DNA of 15,227 nucleotides from contig JAGLUC010000394.1 of NCBI GenBank assembly GCA_023134955.1, forward strand, positions 1-15,227, in the 5' to 3' direction. A program made the position numbers and the translations under genes. Positions 5,755 through 13,898 of the stretch are shown piece by piece. This DNA is from Methylococcales bacterium (GTDB taxonomy: Bacteria > Pseudomonadota > Gammaproteobacteria > Methylococcales > Methylomonadaceae). Within the stretch, counting starts at the first letter, position 1. Every line of letters begins with the position of its first letter. The notes under the pieces were generated by a model. That model did no database searches, was not told the DNA's origin, and saw only the letters and a program-made list of their open reading frames with translations.

Positions 5755-6609
5755 TTATGGACTAACACTAACCTCATACCCTAAGACCTTTAGCTTTTCT
5801 GCAAAACAAGTCATTTTCGCTTCACTCATTTTATTCAATGCCTCTGCTTCCGGCTGTAACGAGGGTCTGGCAACGGTATAAAGCATGACTTTTTTTATAC
5901 CTATCTGTTGTTGCCTCAATTTACCTACCAAGTCCAGGTAAGCATCTTGCTCACTTTCTGTTTTATCTGTACCAATATATTCCAGCATACAAGTTTGCAA
6001 ATGCGTTTCACAAAGGTTTGAACTTAACTTTAATTTTTTTAGCACTTGCTCTACCGTTTGCGGACAATCGTTAAGCTGTTTCCGACCATAGACTGTGGCA
6101 CTGTCTAATTTAAACCACACTTGCCCCTGATAATTATTTAAAATTTTCAAACCTGTTTGCACAGCTTGCTTATGCATTAAACTGCCATTGGTAATTAAAA
6201 CAAATTTACTTTTTGCAAATATACCCAACTCTGTTGCTATCTTGGCAATTAAACTAACAGCCTGATCAAAACCTTTTAGACTTGTGGGTTCTCCATTCCC
6301 TGAAATGGCAATATCTTTAATCACACGTTGAGCTAGGGGGACATCAAACTTATGGTAAAAATCACCCGTTAATACACTGTTCAAAAAAAACCTTAACTCC
6401 TGTTCTAGTAACACAAAATCCATTTCAGGCGCTGCTCCTTTGACCAAATCAGGCACTTGGCAATAAACACAGCGCCAGTTACAGGCATTATTGATATTAA
6501 AATTAATACCAACTGATAGGCCACCCGCTCTTCTGGAAATAACGGGATAAACATATTTTAAGCCTGCTATATCTCTATTATGATCTGTTGTCGTTAATTT
6601 TTGATTCAT
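5755..6609 (-). CDS. Radical SAM protein
   Basis: This is a 284-aa radical SAM enzyme. The cluster motif CNWRCVYC (C43, C47, C50) binds the [4Fe-4S] centre that cleaves S-adenosylmethionine. GNGEPT at 104-109 is the SAM-binding 'GGE'-type motif, and FVLITNGS (about 166-173) is the strand that usually follows. The protein is mostly core radical SAM barrel, with no clear extra Fe-S domain: Cys residues outside the motif do not form a second CxxC-type cluster. The layout resembles the COG0731 group (Tyw1-like Fe-S oxidoreductases), but the substrate is unknown. It is divergently transcribed from the Fae-family gene across 75 bases, so a shared regulatory region and a role linked to C1 metabolism are possible but inferred. 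The ribosome site is weak. Confidence 0.85.
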   Translation of the reverse strand: MNQKLTTTDHNRDIAGLKYVYPVISRRAGGLSVGINFNINNACNWRCVYCQVPDLVKGAAPEMDFVLLEQELRFFLNSVLTGDFYHKFDVPLAQRVIKDIAISGNGEPTSLKGFDQAVSLIAKIATELGIFAKSKFVLITNGSLMHKQAVQTGLKILNNYQGQVWFKLDSATVYGRKQLNDCPQTVEQVLKKLKLSSNLCETHLQTCMLEYIGTDKTESEQDAYLDLVGKLRQQQIGIKKVMLYTVARPSLQPEAEALNKMSEAKMTCFAEKLKVLGYEVSVSP

Positions 6610-6684
6610 GGCTATTAAGAATAAAACCTATTCGTGGTATTCTAACGGGTTCAAACTATTAATGCTTTTATTTGGAGAGATTAT

Positions 6685-7233
6685 ATGAGCGAAAGAATTG
6701 TAATGCGTACAGGCGAGTCCCTTGTTGCAGGTGGCCCACCCGGAACAGCAGCAGAGCCAGAAATTGTTATTGGTGAATTAGATGGGCCAGTTGGAACTGC
6801 TCTAGCGACACTAACAGGTGACCAGGCGAGCGGTCACTCAAAAGTTTTTGCTATTTTAAATACTGATATTCAAGTACGCCCTGTTACTTTGATGGTTAGT
6901 AAAGTAACTGTTAAAAATTCACGTTACACTAATATCTTAATGGGTACTGTTCAGGCAGCGATTGCTAACGGTGTTTTAGATGCTGTTCGTGCGGGTGATA
7001 TTCCAAAAGAAAAAGCCAATGACTTAGGTATTATTTGCTCTGTCTGGTTAAACCCAAGTGTTGCTACTGATGATAATTTAGATCACCAAATCTTGTTTGA
7101 TATTCACCGCAAAGCAACTGCTCAAGCAATCCATAAAGCAATGACTAACACACCTGATATCGACTGGTTATTAGAAAACCAAGATAAAATTACTCATAAA
7201 TATTTCCAAATGGGCTTAGACGGTAAAATTTAA
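6685..7233 (+). CDS. Formaldehyde-activating enzyme (Fae) family paralogue
   Basis: The 182-aa protein matches the Fae fold through GESLV (10-14), EIVIGELDGP (26-35), a V-T-L-M-V-S-K-V-T-V core (about 67-76) and the helical region after it. True Fae condenses formaldehyde with tetrahydromethanopterin to methylene-H4MPT in methylotrophs, and a conserved His just before the D-L-I-I-G strand (His17 in the literature) acts in catalysis. Here the aligned stretch reads AAEPEIVIG and there is no His before residue 51. Glu stands at or near the His position, with a two-residue insertion beside it. It is thus probably a divergent paralogue, perhaps with a binding, sensing or altered catalytic role; I would not name it fae outright. 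A strong GGAGAG ribosome site lies before the ATG, and a hairpin follows the stop. The gene supports a methylotroph/methanotroph origin. Confidence 0.85.
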   Translation: MSERIVMRTGESLVAGGPPGTAAEPEIVIGELDGPVGTALATLTGDQASGHSKVFAILNTDIQVRPVTLMVSKVTVKNSRYTNILMGTVQAAIANGVLDAVRAGDIPKEKANDLGIICSVWLNPSVATDDNLDHQILFDIHRKATAQAIHKAMTNTPDIDWLLENQDKITHKYFQMGLDGKI

Positions 7234-7270
7234 TTTATTGGGAATAAAGTTCAAATAATAAAGCAAATGG

Positions 7271-7317
7271 AGGTGAGTTTTAATCTAAAGCGAGGTTAAA
7301 ACCTCACTTCCTTGTTT
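7271..7317 (+). terminator. Probable terminator of the Fae-family gene
   Basis: AGGTGAGTTTTAA (7271-7283) pairs with TTAAAACCTCACTT (7296-7309), with one bulge and one mismatch, around a 12-base loop. The sequence CCTTGTTT follows, which is a weak T-tract. It lies about 40 bases after the stop codon. The remaining spacer up to 7485 shows only a weak AACCAG/CTGGTT pairing and no gene that I would support. Confidence 0.6.
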
Positions 7318-7485
7318 ATGTGCCCACAAAAACCAGTTAATACACAGAAGAACCTGGTTGAATACTGCTTTCTCATTGTTTTTATGGGTGATTTTCTATA
7401 TTGTGAAATTGCCAACTTTCCAGAAAAACATTCTAAGTAACAAGTACAATAAACCCACTTTATTCTTTACATCACTAAATATTGT

Positions 7486-8994
7486 ATGTCTCTTGCCATT
7501 GTTTATAGTCGAGGTCGTTCGGGGATTGATGCTCCCTTGGTTACGGTAGAGGTGCATGTAACTAATGGTTTGCCATCTCTTTCTATTGTGGGTTTGCCTG
7601 AAACTGCGGTTAAAGAAAGTAAAGATCGTGTGCGTGGGGCTATTTTAAATTCTCATTTTGAATTTCCTATTCAGCGCATTACCATTAATTTAGCACCTGC
7701 TGATTTACCTAAAGAGGGTGGACGATTTGATCTTGCCATTGCAATAGGCATTTTAGCCGCATCAAATCAAATTCCCAAAAATCAGCTTGATCAATATGAA
7801 TGTATTGGTGAGCTGTCACTGAGTGGTGAACTGCGCGCCATTTCAGGTGCGCTTCCAGTCGCTATTCATAGCCGAGATGCTGAACGAAAACTTATTTTAC
7901 CTAAAGATAACAGTACAGAAGCATCCTTAGTGGATCAAGCCAGTTTATTTCCTGCAAGTAGTTTGCTTGAAGTATGCGCTCATATTAGTGGACAGAAATC
8001 TTTAATCGCTTATACCCCAGATACAATTAAAACCAGCCCTGAATCGTCACTGGATTTTTCAGATGTACAAGGTCAGTTTCATGTTAAAAGAGCTTTTGAG
8101 ATTGCCGCAACGGGGGCGCATAACTTATTAATGCTTGGCCCTCCTGGAACGGGTAAGTCTATGCTGGCTTCTCGCCTGCCGACCATTATTCCTGAACTAA
8201 CAGAACGACAAGCCCAGGAAACTGCAGCGATTTCATCCATTAGTGACAAGGGTTTTAATGTGGATAATTGGCGACAACCACCTTTTCGTGCCCCCCACCA
8301 TACTGCCTCTGCTCCTGCATTAGTGGGCGGAGGAAGTAATCCTATGCCTGGTGAAATTTCTCTGGCGCATAACGGCACTTTATTTTTAGACGAGTTACCT
8401 GAGTTTGACCGTAGAGTGCTAGAAGTATTACGCGAACCTTTAGAAACAGGTCATATCACTATTTCTCGCGCCAGTCGACAAGCTGACTTTCCGGCTAAAT
8501 TTCAGTTGATTGCGGCAATGAATCCTTGTCCCTGTGGCTATTTAGGAGACGCTTCAGGGCGTTGTCATTGCACCTCTGAGCAAGTGGCTAAATATAGGGC
8601 TAAAATTTCAGGTCCTTTGCTTGATCGTATTGATATGCACCTTGAAGTACCGCGTGTTTCACATGAGGTTTTGCGTAAAGGCTCGCCTAAGGGTGAAGAA
8701 AGTAGTCAACAAATTAAACAGCGTGTCATTGCAGCCAGAAATATTGCAATGGCTCGTCAAAATAAAGTTAATTCCGCACTATCAGCCAAAGAAGTTAAAT
8801 TATTTTGTCCTTTATCAGAACAGGGTCATCAACTTTTAGAACAGGCAATGGATCAATTTGGTCTATCTCACCGTGCTTATCATCGTATTTTAAAACTTGC
8901 CAGAACTATTGCAGATTTAGCCAAGTCAGAACGTATTGAAATACCGCATTTAAGTGAAGCTATTTCTTATAGGAAATTGGATAGGAGTAAGTAA
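7486..8994 (+). CDS. comM: YifB/ComM family Mg-chelatase-like AAA+ ATPase
   Basis: This 502-aa protein matches the ComM/YifB family along its full length (usually about 500-510 aa). The N-terminal Lon-protease-like fold opens MSLAIVYSRGRSGIDAPLV and contains GLPETAVKESKDRVRGA. The AAA+ core has Walker A GPPGTGKS (218-225), Walker B LFLDEL (299-304) and an Asn in sensor 1 (N346). A zinc-type cysteine group, CPCGYLG with CHC, lies at C348, C350, C360 and C362, followed by LLDRID and a C-terminal helical domain. In Vibrio and related bacteria ComM is a hexameric helicase that drives branch migration and aids integration of single-stranded DNA during natural transformation. The gene stands alone, with rep about 60 bases downstream on the same strand. 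No good ribosome site precedes the ATG, but the start fits the family N-terminus exactly. Confidence 0.95.
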   Translation: MSLAIVYSRGRSGIDAPLVTVEVHVTNGLPSLSIVGLPETAVKESKDRVRGAILNSHFEFPIQRITINLAPADLPKEGGRFDLAIAIGILAASNQIPKNQLDQYECIGELSLSGELRAISGALPVAIHSRDAERKLILPKDNSTEASLVDQASLFPASSLLEVCAHISGQKSLIAYTPDTIKTSPESSLDFSDVQGQFHVKRAFEIAATGAHNLLMLGPPGTGKSMLASRLPTIIPELTERQAQETAAISSISDKGFNVDNWRQPPFRAPHHTASAPALVGGGSNPMPGEISLAHNGTLFLDELPEFDRRVLEVLREPLETGHITISRASRQADFPAKFQLIAAMNPCPCGYLGDASGRCHCTSEQVAKYRAKISGPLLDRIDMHLEVPRVSHEVLRKGSPKGEESSQQIKQRVIAARNIAMARQNKVNSALSAKEVKLFCPLSEQGHQLLEQAMDQFGLSHRAYHRILKLARTIADLAKSERIEIPHLSEAISYRKLDRSK

Positions 8995-9055
8995 TGTATA
9001 TCCTTGATTTTACTTTGTTGCATCAAAGCTACATTTTTTTAATCACTCATTATTC

Positions 9056-11059
9056 ATGGCAAAATTAAACCCTCAACAACTAGCTGCTGTTAAAACCGTT
9101 GATCACCCTTTACTGGTTTTAGCGGGGGCAGGTAGTGGTAAAACTCGTGTTATTACTGAAAAAATCGCTTATTTAATCCAGCAAGGTACGCCTGCCCGTT
9201 ATATTGCTGCGCTAACCTTTACTAATAAAGCCGCCAGGGAAATGAAAGAACGGGTGAATAAGTTATTGGATAAATCCCAAGGCAAAGGCTTGCGGGTATC
9301 CACCTTTCACTCACTCGGTCTGGATATTTTGCGAAAAGAACATAAGGCTTTAGGCTATAAAGCTGGGCTGACGCTGTTTGATGATCAAGATAAATTGACT
9401 TTACTACGCAATTTAATCGCCCATGGTTCTAGCAACTGCGATATTGATGCGGTTGAAATCTACAACAAACAAATCAGTGATTGGAAAAATGCCTTCATCA
9501 CCCCTGAACGTGCGATTAGCAATGCAACTGAGGATGACCAGTTAATTGCTCATCTTTACGCTGAATTTACCCGTAATTTAAAAGCCTATAACGCAGCTGA
9601 TTTTGATGATTTAATTTTACTACCTGTTTTATTATTCCAAAAAAATCCTGAAATTTTAGAAAAATGGCAGAATAAAATCCGTTATTTGCTGGTAGATGAA
9701 TATCAAGATACCAACATCACCCAATATCAATTGGTTAAATTATTAGCTGGTAATTTAGGACGTTTTACCGTGGTGGGTGATGACGATCAATCTATCTATG
9801 CCTGGCGTGGTGCTCAACCTGAAAATCTGGCTCAATTACAAAAAGATTATGCCCGTCTTAAAGTGATTAAACTGGAACAAAACTACCGTTCTACCGGACG
9901 CATACTTAAAGTTGCCAATCATCTCATCGCCAATAACCCCCATGTCTTTGAAAAGAAACTCTGGAGTAACTTGGGCTTTGGTGATCCTTTACGAGTAATG
10001 AGCCATAAAGATGACCAGATAGAAGCAACACAAATTGTTTCAGAGATTATTCATCATAAATTCAAGCATGGTGGCAGTTATTCCGACTATGCCATTTTAT
10101 ATAGAGGCAATCATCAGTCACGGCTGTTTGAACGTGGCTTGAGAGAAAATAATATTCCTTATTTTGTTAGTGGTAGCACCTCGTTTTTTGCTTACTCAGA
10201 AATTAAAGATATTCTGGCTTATCTGCGTTTATTTGTTAATCAGGATGATGATGCAGCATTACTCCGCATCATCAATACACCACGGCGCGAAATTGGCCCA
10301 ACTACTTTGGAAAAATTAGGTGCTTACGCCAATGATAGGCACATCAGTTTATTTGCCGCATGTTCTGAGCTAGGATTAACCCAGCATTTGCCTGAAAAAT
10401 CTATTCAACGTTTAGAAAAATTTACCCGATGGGTGCTTGAAACAGCGGAAAAAATTGAAACAGGTGATACCTTTGCGGTGATAGATCATTTTATCCAGCA
10501 AATTAATTATGAAGCATGGTTAAATGAAAACAGTAAAACCCAGGCCGCTGCGGAGCGTAAAGCAAAAAATGTCTACGATTTAATTGAATGGTTAAAACGT
10601 ATTGCCGACAAGGAACAAGATAGCGAAAAGTCTTTGTCTGAAATTATCTCCAAAATATTATTGATGGATATTTTAGAGCGCAATCAAGAAGAAGAGGCGG
10701 GCGACCAAGTTAGCTTAATGACCTTACATGCTTCAAAAGGTTTAGAATTTCCCCATGTATTTCTTATCGGTATAGAGGAGAATATATTACCCCACCAAAA
10801 CAATATTGAAACTGACAATATAGAAGAAGAAAGACGACTAGCTTATGTGGGAATAACTCGTGCCCAACAAACCTGCACCTTAAGTTATTGCACACATCGT
10901 AAACGCTATGGCGAAGTAGCTGAATGTGAACCCAGTCGATTTTTAAATGAATTACCTGAGGAAGATCTGGAATGGTCTAATAAACAACAATTGTCGCCAG
11001 AAGTCATTAAACAGCGTGGCAAAGCCAATCTTGCCAATTTAAAGTCCATGCTGTCTTAG
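9056..11059 (+). CDS. rep: ATP-dependent DNA helicase Rep
   Basis: This is a 667-aa superfamily 1A 3'-5' helicase (E. coli Rep has 673 aa). Motifs in order are the Q motif LNPQQLAAV, Walker A AGAGSGKT (23-30), Ia LTFTNKAAREM, Ic STFHSLGLDIL, Walker B VDEYQDTN (D214 onward), III VGDDDQSIYAWRG, IV LEQNYRSTGRIL, V LMTLHASKGLEF and VI YVGITRAQ. NPHVFEKKLW and the ending KANLANLKSML are typical of Rep rather than UvrD or PcrA. Rep moves with the replisome and removes proteins ahead of forks; it is also used by some phages and plasmids. No ribosome site is obvious before the ATG. A GST-like gene starts 4 bases after its stop, so the two are probably co-translated. Confidence 0.97.
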   Translation: MAKLNPQQLAAVKTVDHPLLVLAGAGSGKTRVITEKIAYLIQQGTPARYIAALTFTNKAAREMKERVNKLLDKSQGKGLRVSTFHSLGLDILRKEHKALGYKAGLTLFDDQDKLTLLRNLIAHGSSNCDIDAVEIYNKQISDWKNAFITPERAISNATEDDQLIAHLYAEFTRNLKAYNAADFDDLILLPVLLFQKNPEILEKWQNKIRYLLVDEYQDTNITQYQLVKLLAGNLGRFTVVGDDDQSIYAWRGAQPENLAQLQKDYARLKVIKLEQNYRSTGRILKVANHLIANNPHVFEKKLWSNLGFGDPLRVMSHKDDQIEATQIVSEIIHHKFKHGGSYSDYAILYRGNHQSRLFERGLRENNIPYFVSGSTSFFAYSEIKDILAYLRLFVNQDDDAALLRIINTPRREIGPTTLEKLGAYANDRHISLFAACSELGLTQHLPEKSIQRLEKFTRWVLETAEKIETGDTFAVIDHFIQQINYEAWLNENSKTQAAAERKAKNVYDLIEWLKRIADKEQDSEKSLSEIISKILLMDILERNQEEEAGDQVSLMTLHASKGLEFPHVFLIGIEENILPHQNNIETDNIEEERRLAYVGITRAQQTCTLSYCTHRKRYGEVAECEPSRFLNELPEEDLEWSNKQQLSPEVIKQRGKANLANLKSMLS

Positions 11060-11063
11060 AATC

Positions 11064-11717
11064 GTGTCTGTTCATCATCCCATTTTATATTCTTTCCGTC
11101 GTTGTCCTTATGCCATGAGAGCGCGACTGGCCATTGTAAACTCAATGATAACGGTTGAATTACGCGAAGTGGTATTAAGCAATAAACCTCAACAATTATT
11201 GACTATTTCCCCCAAAGGCACGATACCTGTTTTAGTGTTAAATGATGGACAAGTTATCGAACAAAGTTTAGACATTATGACTTGGACATTATCTAAGCTT
11301 GACCCTGATAACTGGCTAAAAAATGGCAAGACTGATGATATTTATCAACTGATTGCATGGAATGACAATGAATTTAAATACTTTTTAGATCGCTATAAAT
11401 ATGCTGACCGTTACCCAGAACACACTCGGCATTATTATCGAGAAAAAGCAGAGCAGTTTTTAAATGATTTAGAACAGAGACTTGCTCTACATCCTTTTCT
11501 TTGTAGTGATCATTGTTCTTTAGCCGACATAGCCATCTTTCCTTTCATTCGTCAATTTGCTCATGTAGACAAGGACTGGTTTAGATCTTCTGATTACCAA
11601 AATCTCAATCAATGGCTAAATCACCATCTTCATTCGGCTTTATTTATCTCTATTATGGATAAGTACCCAGCTTGGCAATTAGCGGATAAGGCTGTTTATT
11701 TTAATATTCAAAATTAA
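11064..11717 (+). CDS. Glutathione S-transferase family protein
   Basis: This 217-aa protein has a two-domain GST layout. The N-terminal thioredoxin-like domain (about 1-83) carries RRCPYAMRAR, with C14 in a CPYA motif as in glutaredoxin-2 and omega-like GSTs, and the cis-Pro and glutathione-contact segment KGTIPVLVLNDGQVIEQSL. The helical C-terminal domain includes LADIAIFPFIRQFA (about 154-167), the N-capping/hydrophobic staple region of GSTs. The likely role is glutathione-dependent thiol transfer or reduction rather than bulk detoxification; the substrate is unknown. It starts with GTG 4 bases after the rep stop codon, which suggests translational coupling, though I see no functional reason for the pairing. 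Confidence 0.85.
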   Translation: MSVHHPILYSFRRCPYAMRARLAIVNSMITVELREVVLSNKPQQLLTISPKGTIPVLVLNDGQVIEQSLDIMTWTLSKLDPDNWLKNGKTDDIYQLIAWNDNEFKYFLDRYKYADRYPEHTRHYYREKAEQFLNDLEQRLALHPFLCSDHCSLADIAIFPFIRQFAHVDKDWFRSSDYQNLNQWLNHHLHSALFISIMDKYPAWQLADKAVYFNIQN

Positions 11718-11758
11718 AGCTATGCTTAAACACTATTGCTATTAACAATATATCTCAT

Positions 11759-12193
11759 ATGAAGCTATATATATCATTTATTCTATCAGGACTTTTGTTA
11801 AGCCTTCCAGGCTATGCAGAAATTTACAAATGCCAGGCAGCAAATGGTCAAACCATATACTCCAGCAAGCAATGCGCTAAAACGGCTGAAATTTTTACCC
11901 CAACAGCCAGCCCTCAGATTGAGTTTGATAATACTTTAAAAAACACCCAGACAAAACCATCCGTCGATATTTATATCACCAGTTGGTGTCCCTATTGTAA
12001 AAAAGCTATGGCTTATTTACGCTCAGAAAATATTGCCTTTAATAGCTATGACATCGAAAAAGATTCACGAGCAAAAGCTAAAAAACATCAATTAGATCCT
12101 GGTTATAGTGGAGTTCCTTTAACTGTTATTAATGGACAGCTTTTAAAAGGTTTTTCTAAAGGTCGTTTTGAGAGAGCTTTAAAGAAAAAATAA
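11759..12193 (+). CDS. Exported DUF4124-glutaredoxin fusion protein
   Basis: This 144-aa protein has a signal peptide (residues 1-20, ending PGYA) and is predicted to be periplasmic. Residues about 21-45 fit the short DUF4124 module: EIYKCQAANGQTIYSSKQC, with C25 and C39 probably pairing. A linker of about 25 residues leads to a glutaredoxin domain (about 68-142) with the active site SWCPYCKKA (C77, C80) and the cis-Pro segment SGVPLTVINGQ. Glutaredoxins are usually cytosolic because they depend on glutathione, so an exported one may act in disulfide exchange on envelope proteins, such as cytochromes or metal-enzyme maturation, or use imported glutathione; this is inference. It has its own 41-base spacer after the GST-like gene and converges with lipA, whose stop is 40 bases away. 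Confidence 0.85.
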   Translation: MKLYISFILSGLLLSLPGYAEIYKCQAANGQTIYSSKQCAKTAEIFTPTASPQIEFDNTLKNTQTKPSVDIYITSWCPYCKKAMAYLRSENIAFNSYDIEKDSRAKAKKHQLDPGYSGVPLTVINGQLLKGFSKGRFERALKKK

Positions 12194-12233
12194 TGGCAAT
12201 ATTCACAAAGGGATTACCTCAATATAAAGATTA

Positions 12234-13190
12234 TTACGTTAATTCCTTCGCTTGCAAATCAGCATGATATGAAGACCTTACTAAAGGTGCGCTGGCTACA
12301 TTTTTAAAGCCTAAGGCTGTAGCGGTTTCCGCGTATTTATCAAATTGTTCTGGGCTTATGTATTCTTTAACGGCTAGATGATCTTTACTGGGTTGTAAAT
12401 ATTGCCCCAGCGTTAACATGCTTACTCCATGGTCTCTTAAATCTTGCATTACTTTATTGACTTCCTGTTCCTGCTCACCAAGTCCCAGCATAATGCCTGA
12501 TTTAGTCATTGCTTGTGGATAAGCTTGTTTGTATTTTTGCAATAAAGTTAAAGATTCTTGATAGTTTGCACCTGGTCGGGCTTCTTTATACAACCGTGGG
12601 ACTGTTTCTAAATTATGATTAAACACATCGCAGGGTTGTTGTTTAAGAATATCAACGGCCTTATCCATACGTCCCCGAAAATCGGGCACTAATACTTCAA
12701 TTTTAGTTGTGGGCGATTGCTCTCTGATAGCTTTGATACAATCGGCAAAATGCCCTGCGCCACCATCTCTTAAATCATCTCTGTCAACTGAGGTAATCAC
12801 TACATATTTTAGTGCCATAGCCTTAATAGTTTTTGCCAGGTTCATTGCCTCGTTTTGATCTAACGGCTTTGGTTTACCATGTGCGACATCACAAAAGGGA
12901 CAGCGACGGGTACATATATCACCCATAATCATAAAAGTTGCAGTGCCATGGCTAAAACATTCGCCTAAATTAGGGCAAGCGGCTTCTTCACAAACTGTAT
13001 ATAAATTATTTTCTCTTAAGGTCTTTTTTATTCGGCTAATATTTTCATTGCTGGAAATTTTGACTCGTATCCAGTCTGGCTTACGCAAGACAATTTCTGG
13101 CTTTTCTACTTTTATCGGTATTCTTGCCAGTTTCTCGGCATTACGTTGGTGGGTTTGTGGGGATGTTCTAGAAGGGGCTTTTAAACTCAT
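12234..13190 (-). CDS. lipA: Lipoyl synthase
   Basis: This 318-aa radical SAM enzyme inserts two sulfur atoms into protein-bound octanoyl groups to give lipoyl cofactors for pyruvate and 2-oxoglutarate dehydrogenases and the glycine cleavage system. The auxiliary cluster Cys triad is TVCEEAACPNLGEC (C67, C72, C78), and the SAM cluster motif is CTRRCPFC (C93, C97, C100). VDRDDLRDGGAGHF and NHNLETVPRLY are family landmarks, and the RSSYHAD ending (about 305-311) contains the Ser that ligates the auxiliary cluster. The length is typical (E. coli 321 aa). Its ATG overlaps the lipB stop codon by one base (TAATG), a translationally coupled pair. Confidence 0.97.
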   Translation of the reverse strand: MSLKAPSRTSPQTHQRNAEKLARIPIKVEKPEIVLRKPDWIRVKISSNENISRIKKTLRENNLYTVCEEAACPNLGECFSHGTATFMIMGDICTRRCPFCDVAHGKPKPLDQNEAMNLAKTIKAMALKYVVITSVDRDDLRDGGAGHFADCIKAIREQSPTTKIEVLVPDFRGRMDKAVDILKQQPCDVFNHNLETVPRLYKEARPGANYQESLTLLQKYKQAYPQAMTKSGIMLGLGEQEQEVNKVMQDLRDHGVSMLTLGQYLQPSKDHLAVKEYISPEQFDKYAETATALGFKNVASAPLVRSSYHADLQAKELT

Positions 13191-13807
13191 TATTTTTTTT
13201 CTAAGTTAATCGCTTGTAAAATTTGATGAACCACTGGTACGGCCAGCTCATAGGTTTCTATTTTAACACCTAAATCGGCTAATTGAGTGACTGCTAAATC
13301 AGGATAGCCACAGGTATTAATATCATTAAAGGGCATTAAGTCCATATTATTATTCAGGCTTAAACCATGATAACAACAGCCTTTTTTAACCCGTATTCCC
13401 ACTGAACCTATTTTTTTATCCGCAACATAAACGCCAGGTGCATCAGGCTTTGCTATGGCTTTAATGCCGTATTGAGCAAGGGTATTAATCATCGCTTGTT
13501 CTAGCAATGTCACTACCCGTCTTACACCTAAGTTTAATCGTTGTATATCTAGCAACAGGTAAACAACTAATTGTCCTGAGCCATGATAAGTCACCTGTCC
13601 ACCACGGTCTGTCTCAACAACAGGAATATTATTATTTGTTAGCAAATGTTCCCGTTTACCATTCAGACCTAAGGTATAAACAGCAGGGTGCTCCACAATC
13701 CATATTTCATCCGCTGTGTCTTTATCTCTATCCTCTGTAAATGTCTGCATCTCTCGCCAGACAGTTTCATAATCTTGCTGGTCTAATTTTCGTAATACTG
13801 TTTGCAT
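13190..13807 (-). CDS. lipB: Octanoyltransferase LipB
   Basis: This 205-aa protein transfers octanoyl groups from acyl carrier protein to the lipoyl domains of 2-oxoacid dehydrogenases and of GcvH, the step before LipA. Visible landmarks are DRGGQVTYHGSGQLVVY (67-83), the catalytic Lys in DKKIGSVG (K132), GCCYHGLSLNNNMDL and the catalytic acyl-enzyme Cys in NTCGYPD (C166). The usual HGPGQ is HGSGQ here, probably a neutral change. Length is close to the usual 200-215 aa. A REPIN-like element ends 12 bases before the ATG, leaving no Shine-Dalgarno sequence that I can recognise. Confidence 0.96.
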   Translation of the reverse strand: MQTVLRKLDQQDYETVWREMQTFTEDRDKDTADEIWIVEHPAVYTLGLNGKREHLLTNNNIPVVETDRGGQVTYHGSGQLVVYLLLDIQRLNLGVRRVVTLLEQAMINTLAQYGIKAIAKPDAPGVYVADKKIGSVGIRVKKGCCYHGLSLNNNMDLMPFNDINTCGYPDLAVTQLADLGVKIETYELAVPVVHQILQAINLEKK

Positions 13808-13818
13808 TGTGTTTATTT

Positions 13819-13886
13819 TGTAGGGCGGATTTTAGTCCGCTACATTGGCAACATGTCAACCTTTGCGGACTAAAGTCCGCTCTACA
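13819..13886. repeat. REPIN-like pair of inverted palindromes upstream of lipB
   Basis: Two REP-type hairpins face each other. The left one contains GCGGATTTTAGTCCGC (13825-13840), and the right one contains the perfect palindrome GCGGACTAAAGTCCGC (13865-13880). The outer ends TGTAG and CTACA are also complementary. A spacer of about 24 bases lies between them. The element fills most of the 91-base gap between the TudS-like gene and lipB. Such elements are usually non-autonomous and depend on a RAYT transposase elsewhere in the genome. Confidence 0.85.
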
Positions 13887-13898
13887 TAATTTCTATCG

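Noticed and set aside
7358..7549. Small hydrophobic open frame of 63 codons before comM
   Set aside because: It overlaps the comM start in another frame and has no ribosome site or recognisable content.
8079..8378. Minus-strand frame of 99 codons within comM
   Set aside because: It is antisense to the well-conserved AAA+ core of comM, with no independent support.
8995..9055. Terminator between comM and rep
   Set aside because: A CTTTG/CAAAG stem before a T-run was seen, but 5 AT-rich base pairs are too weak to call a terminator.
13507..13740. Plus-strand frame of 77 codons within lipB
   Set aside because: It is fully antisense to lipB, whose catalytic motifs are intact.
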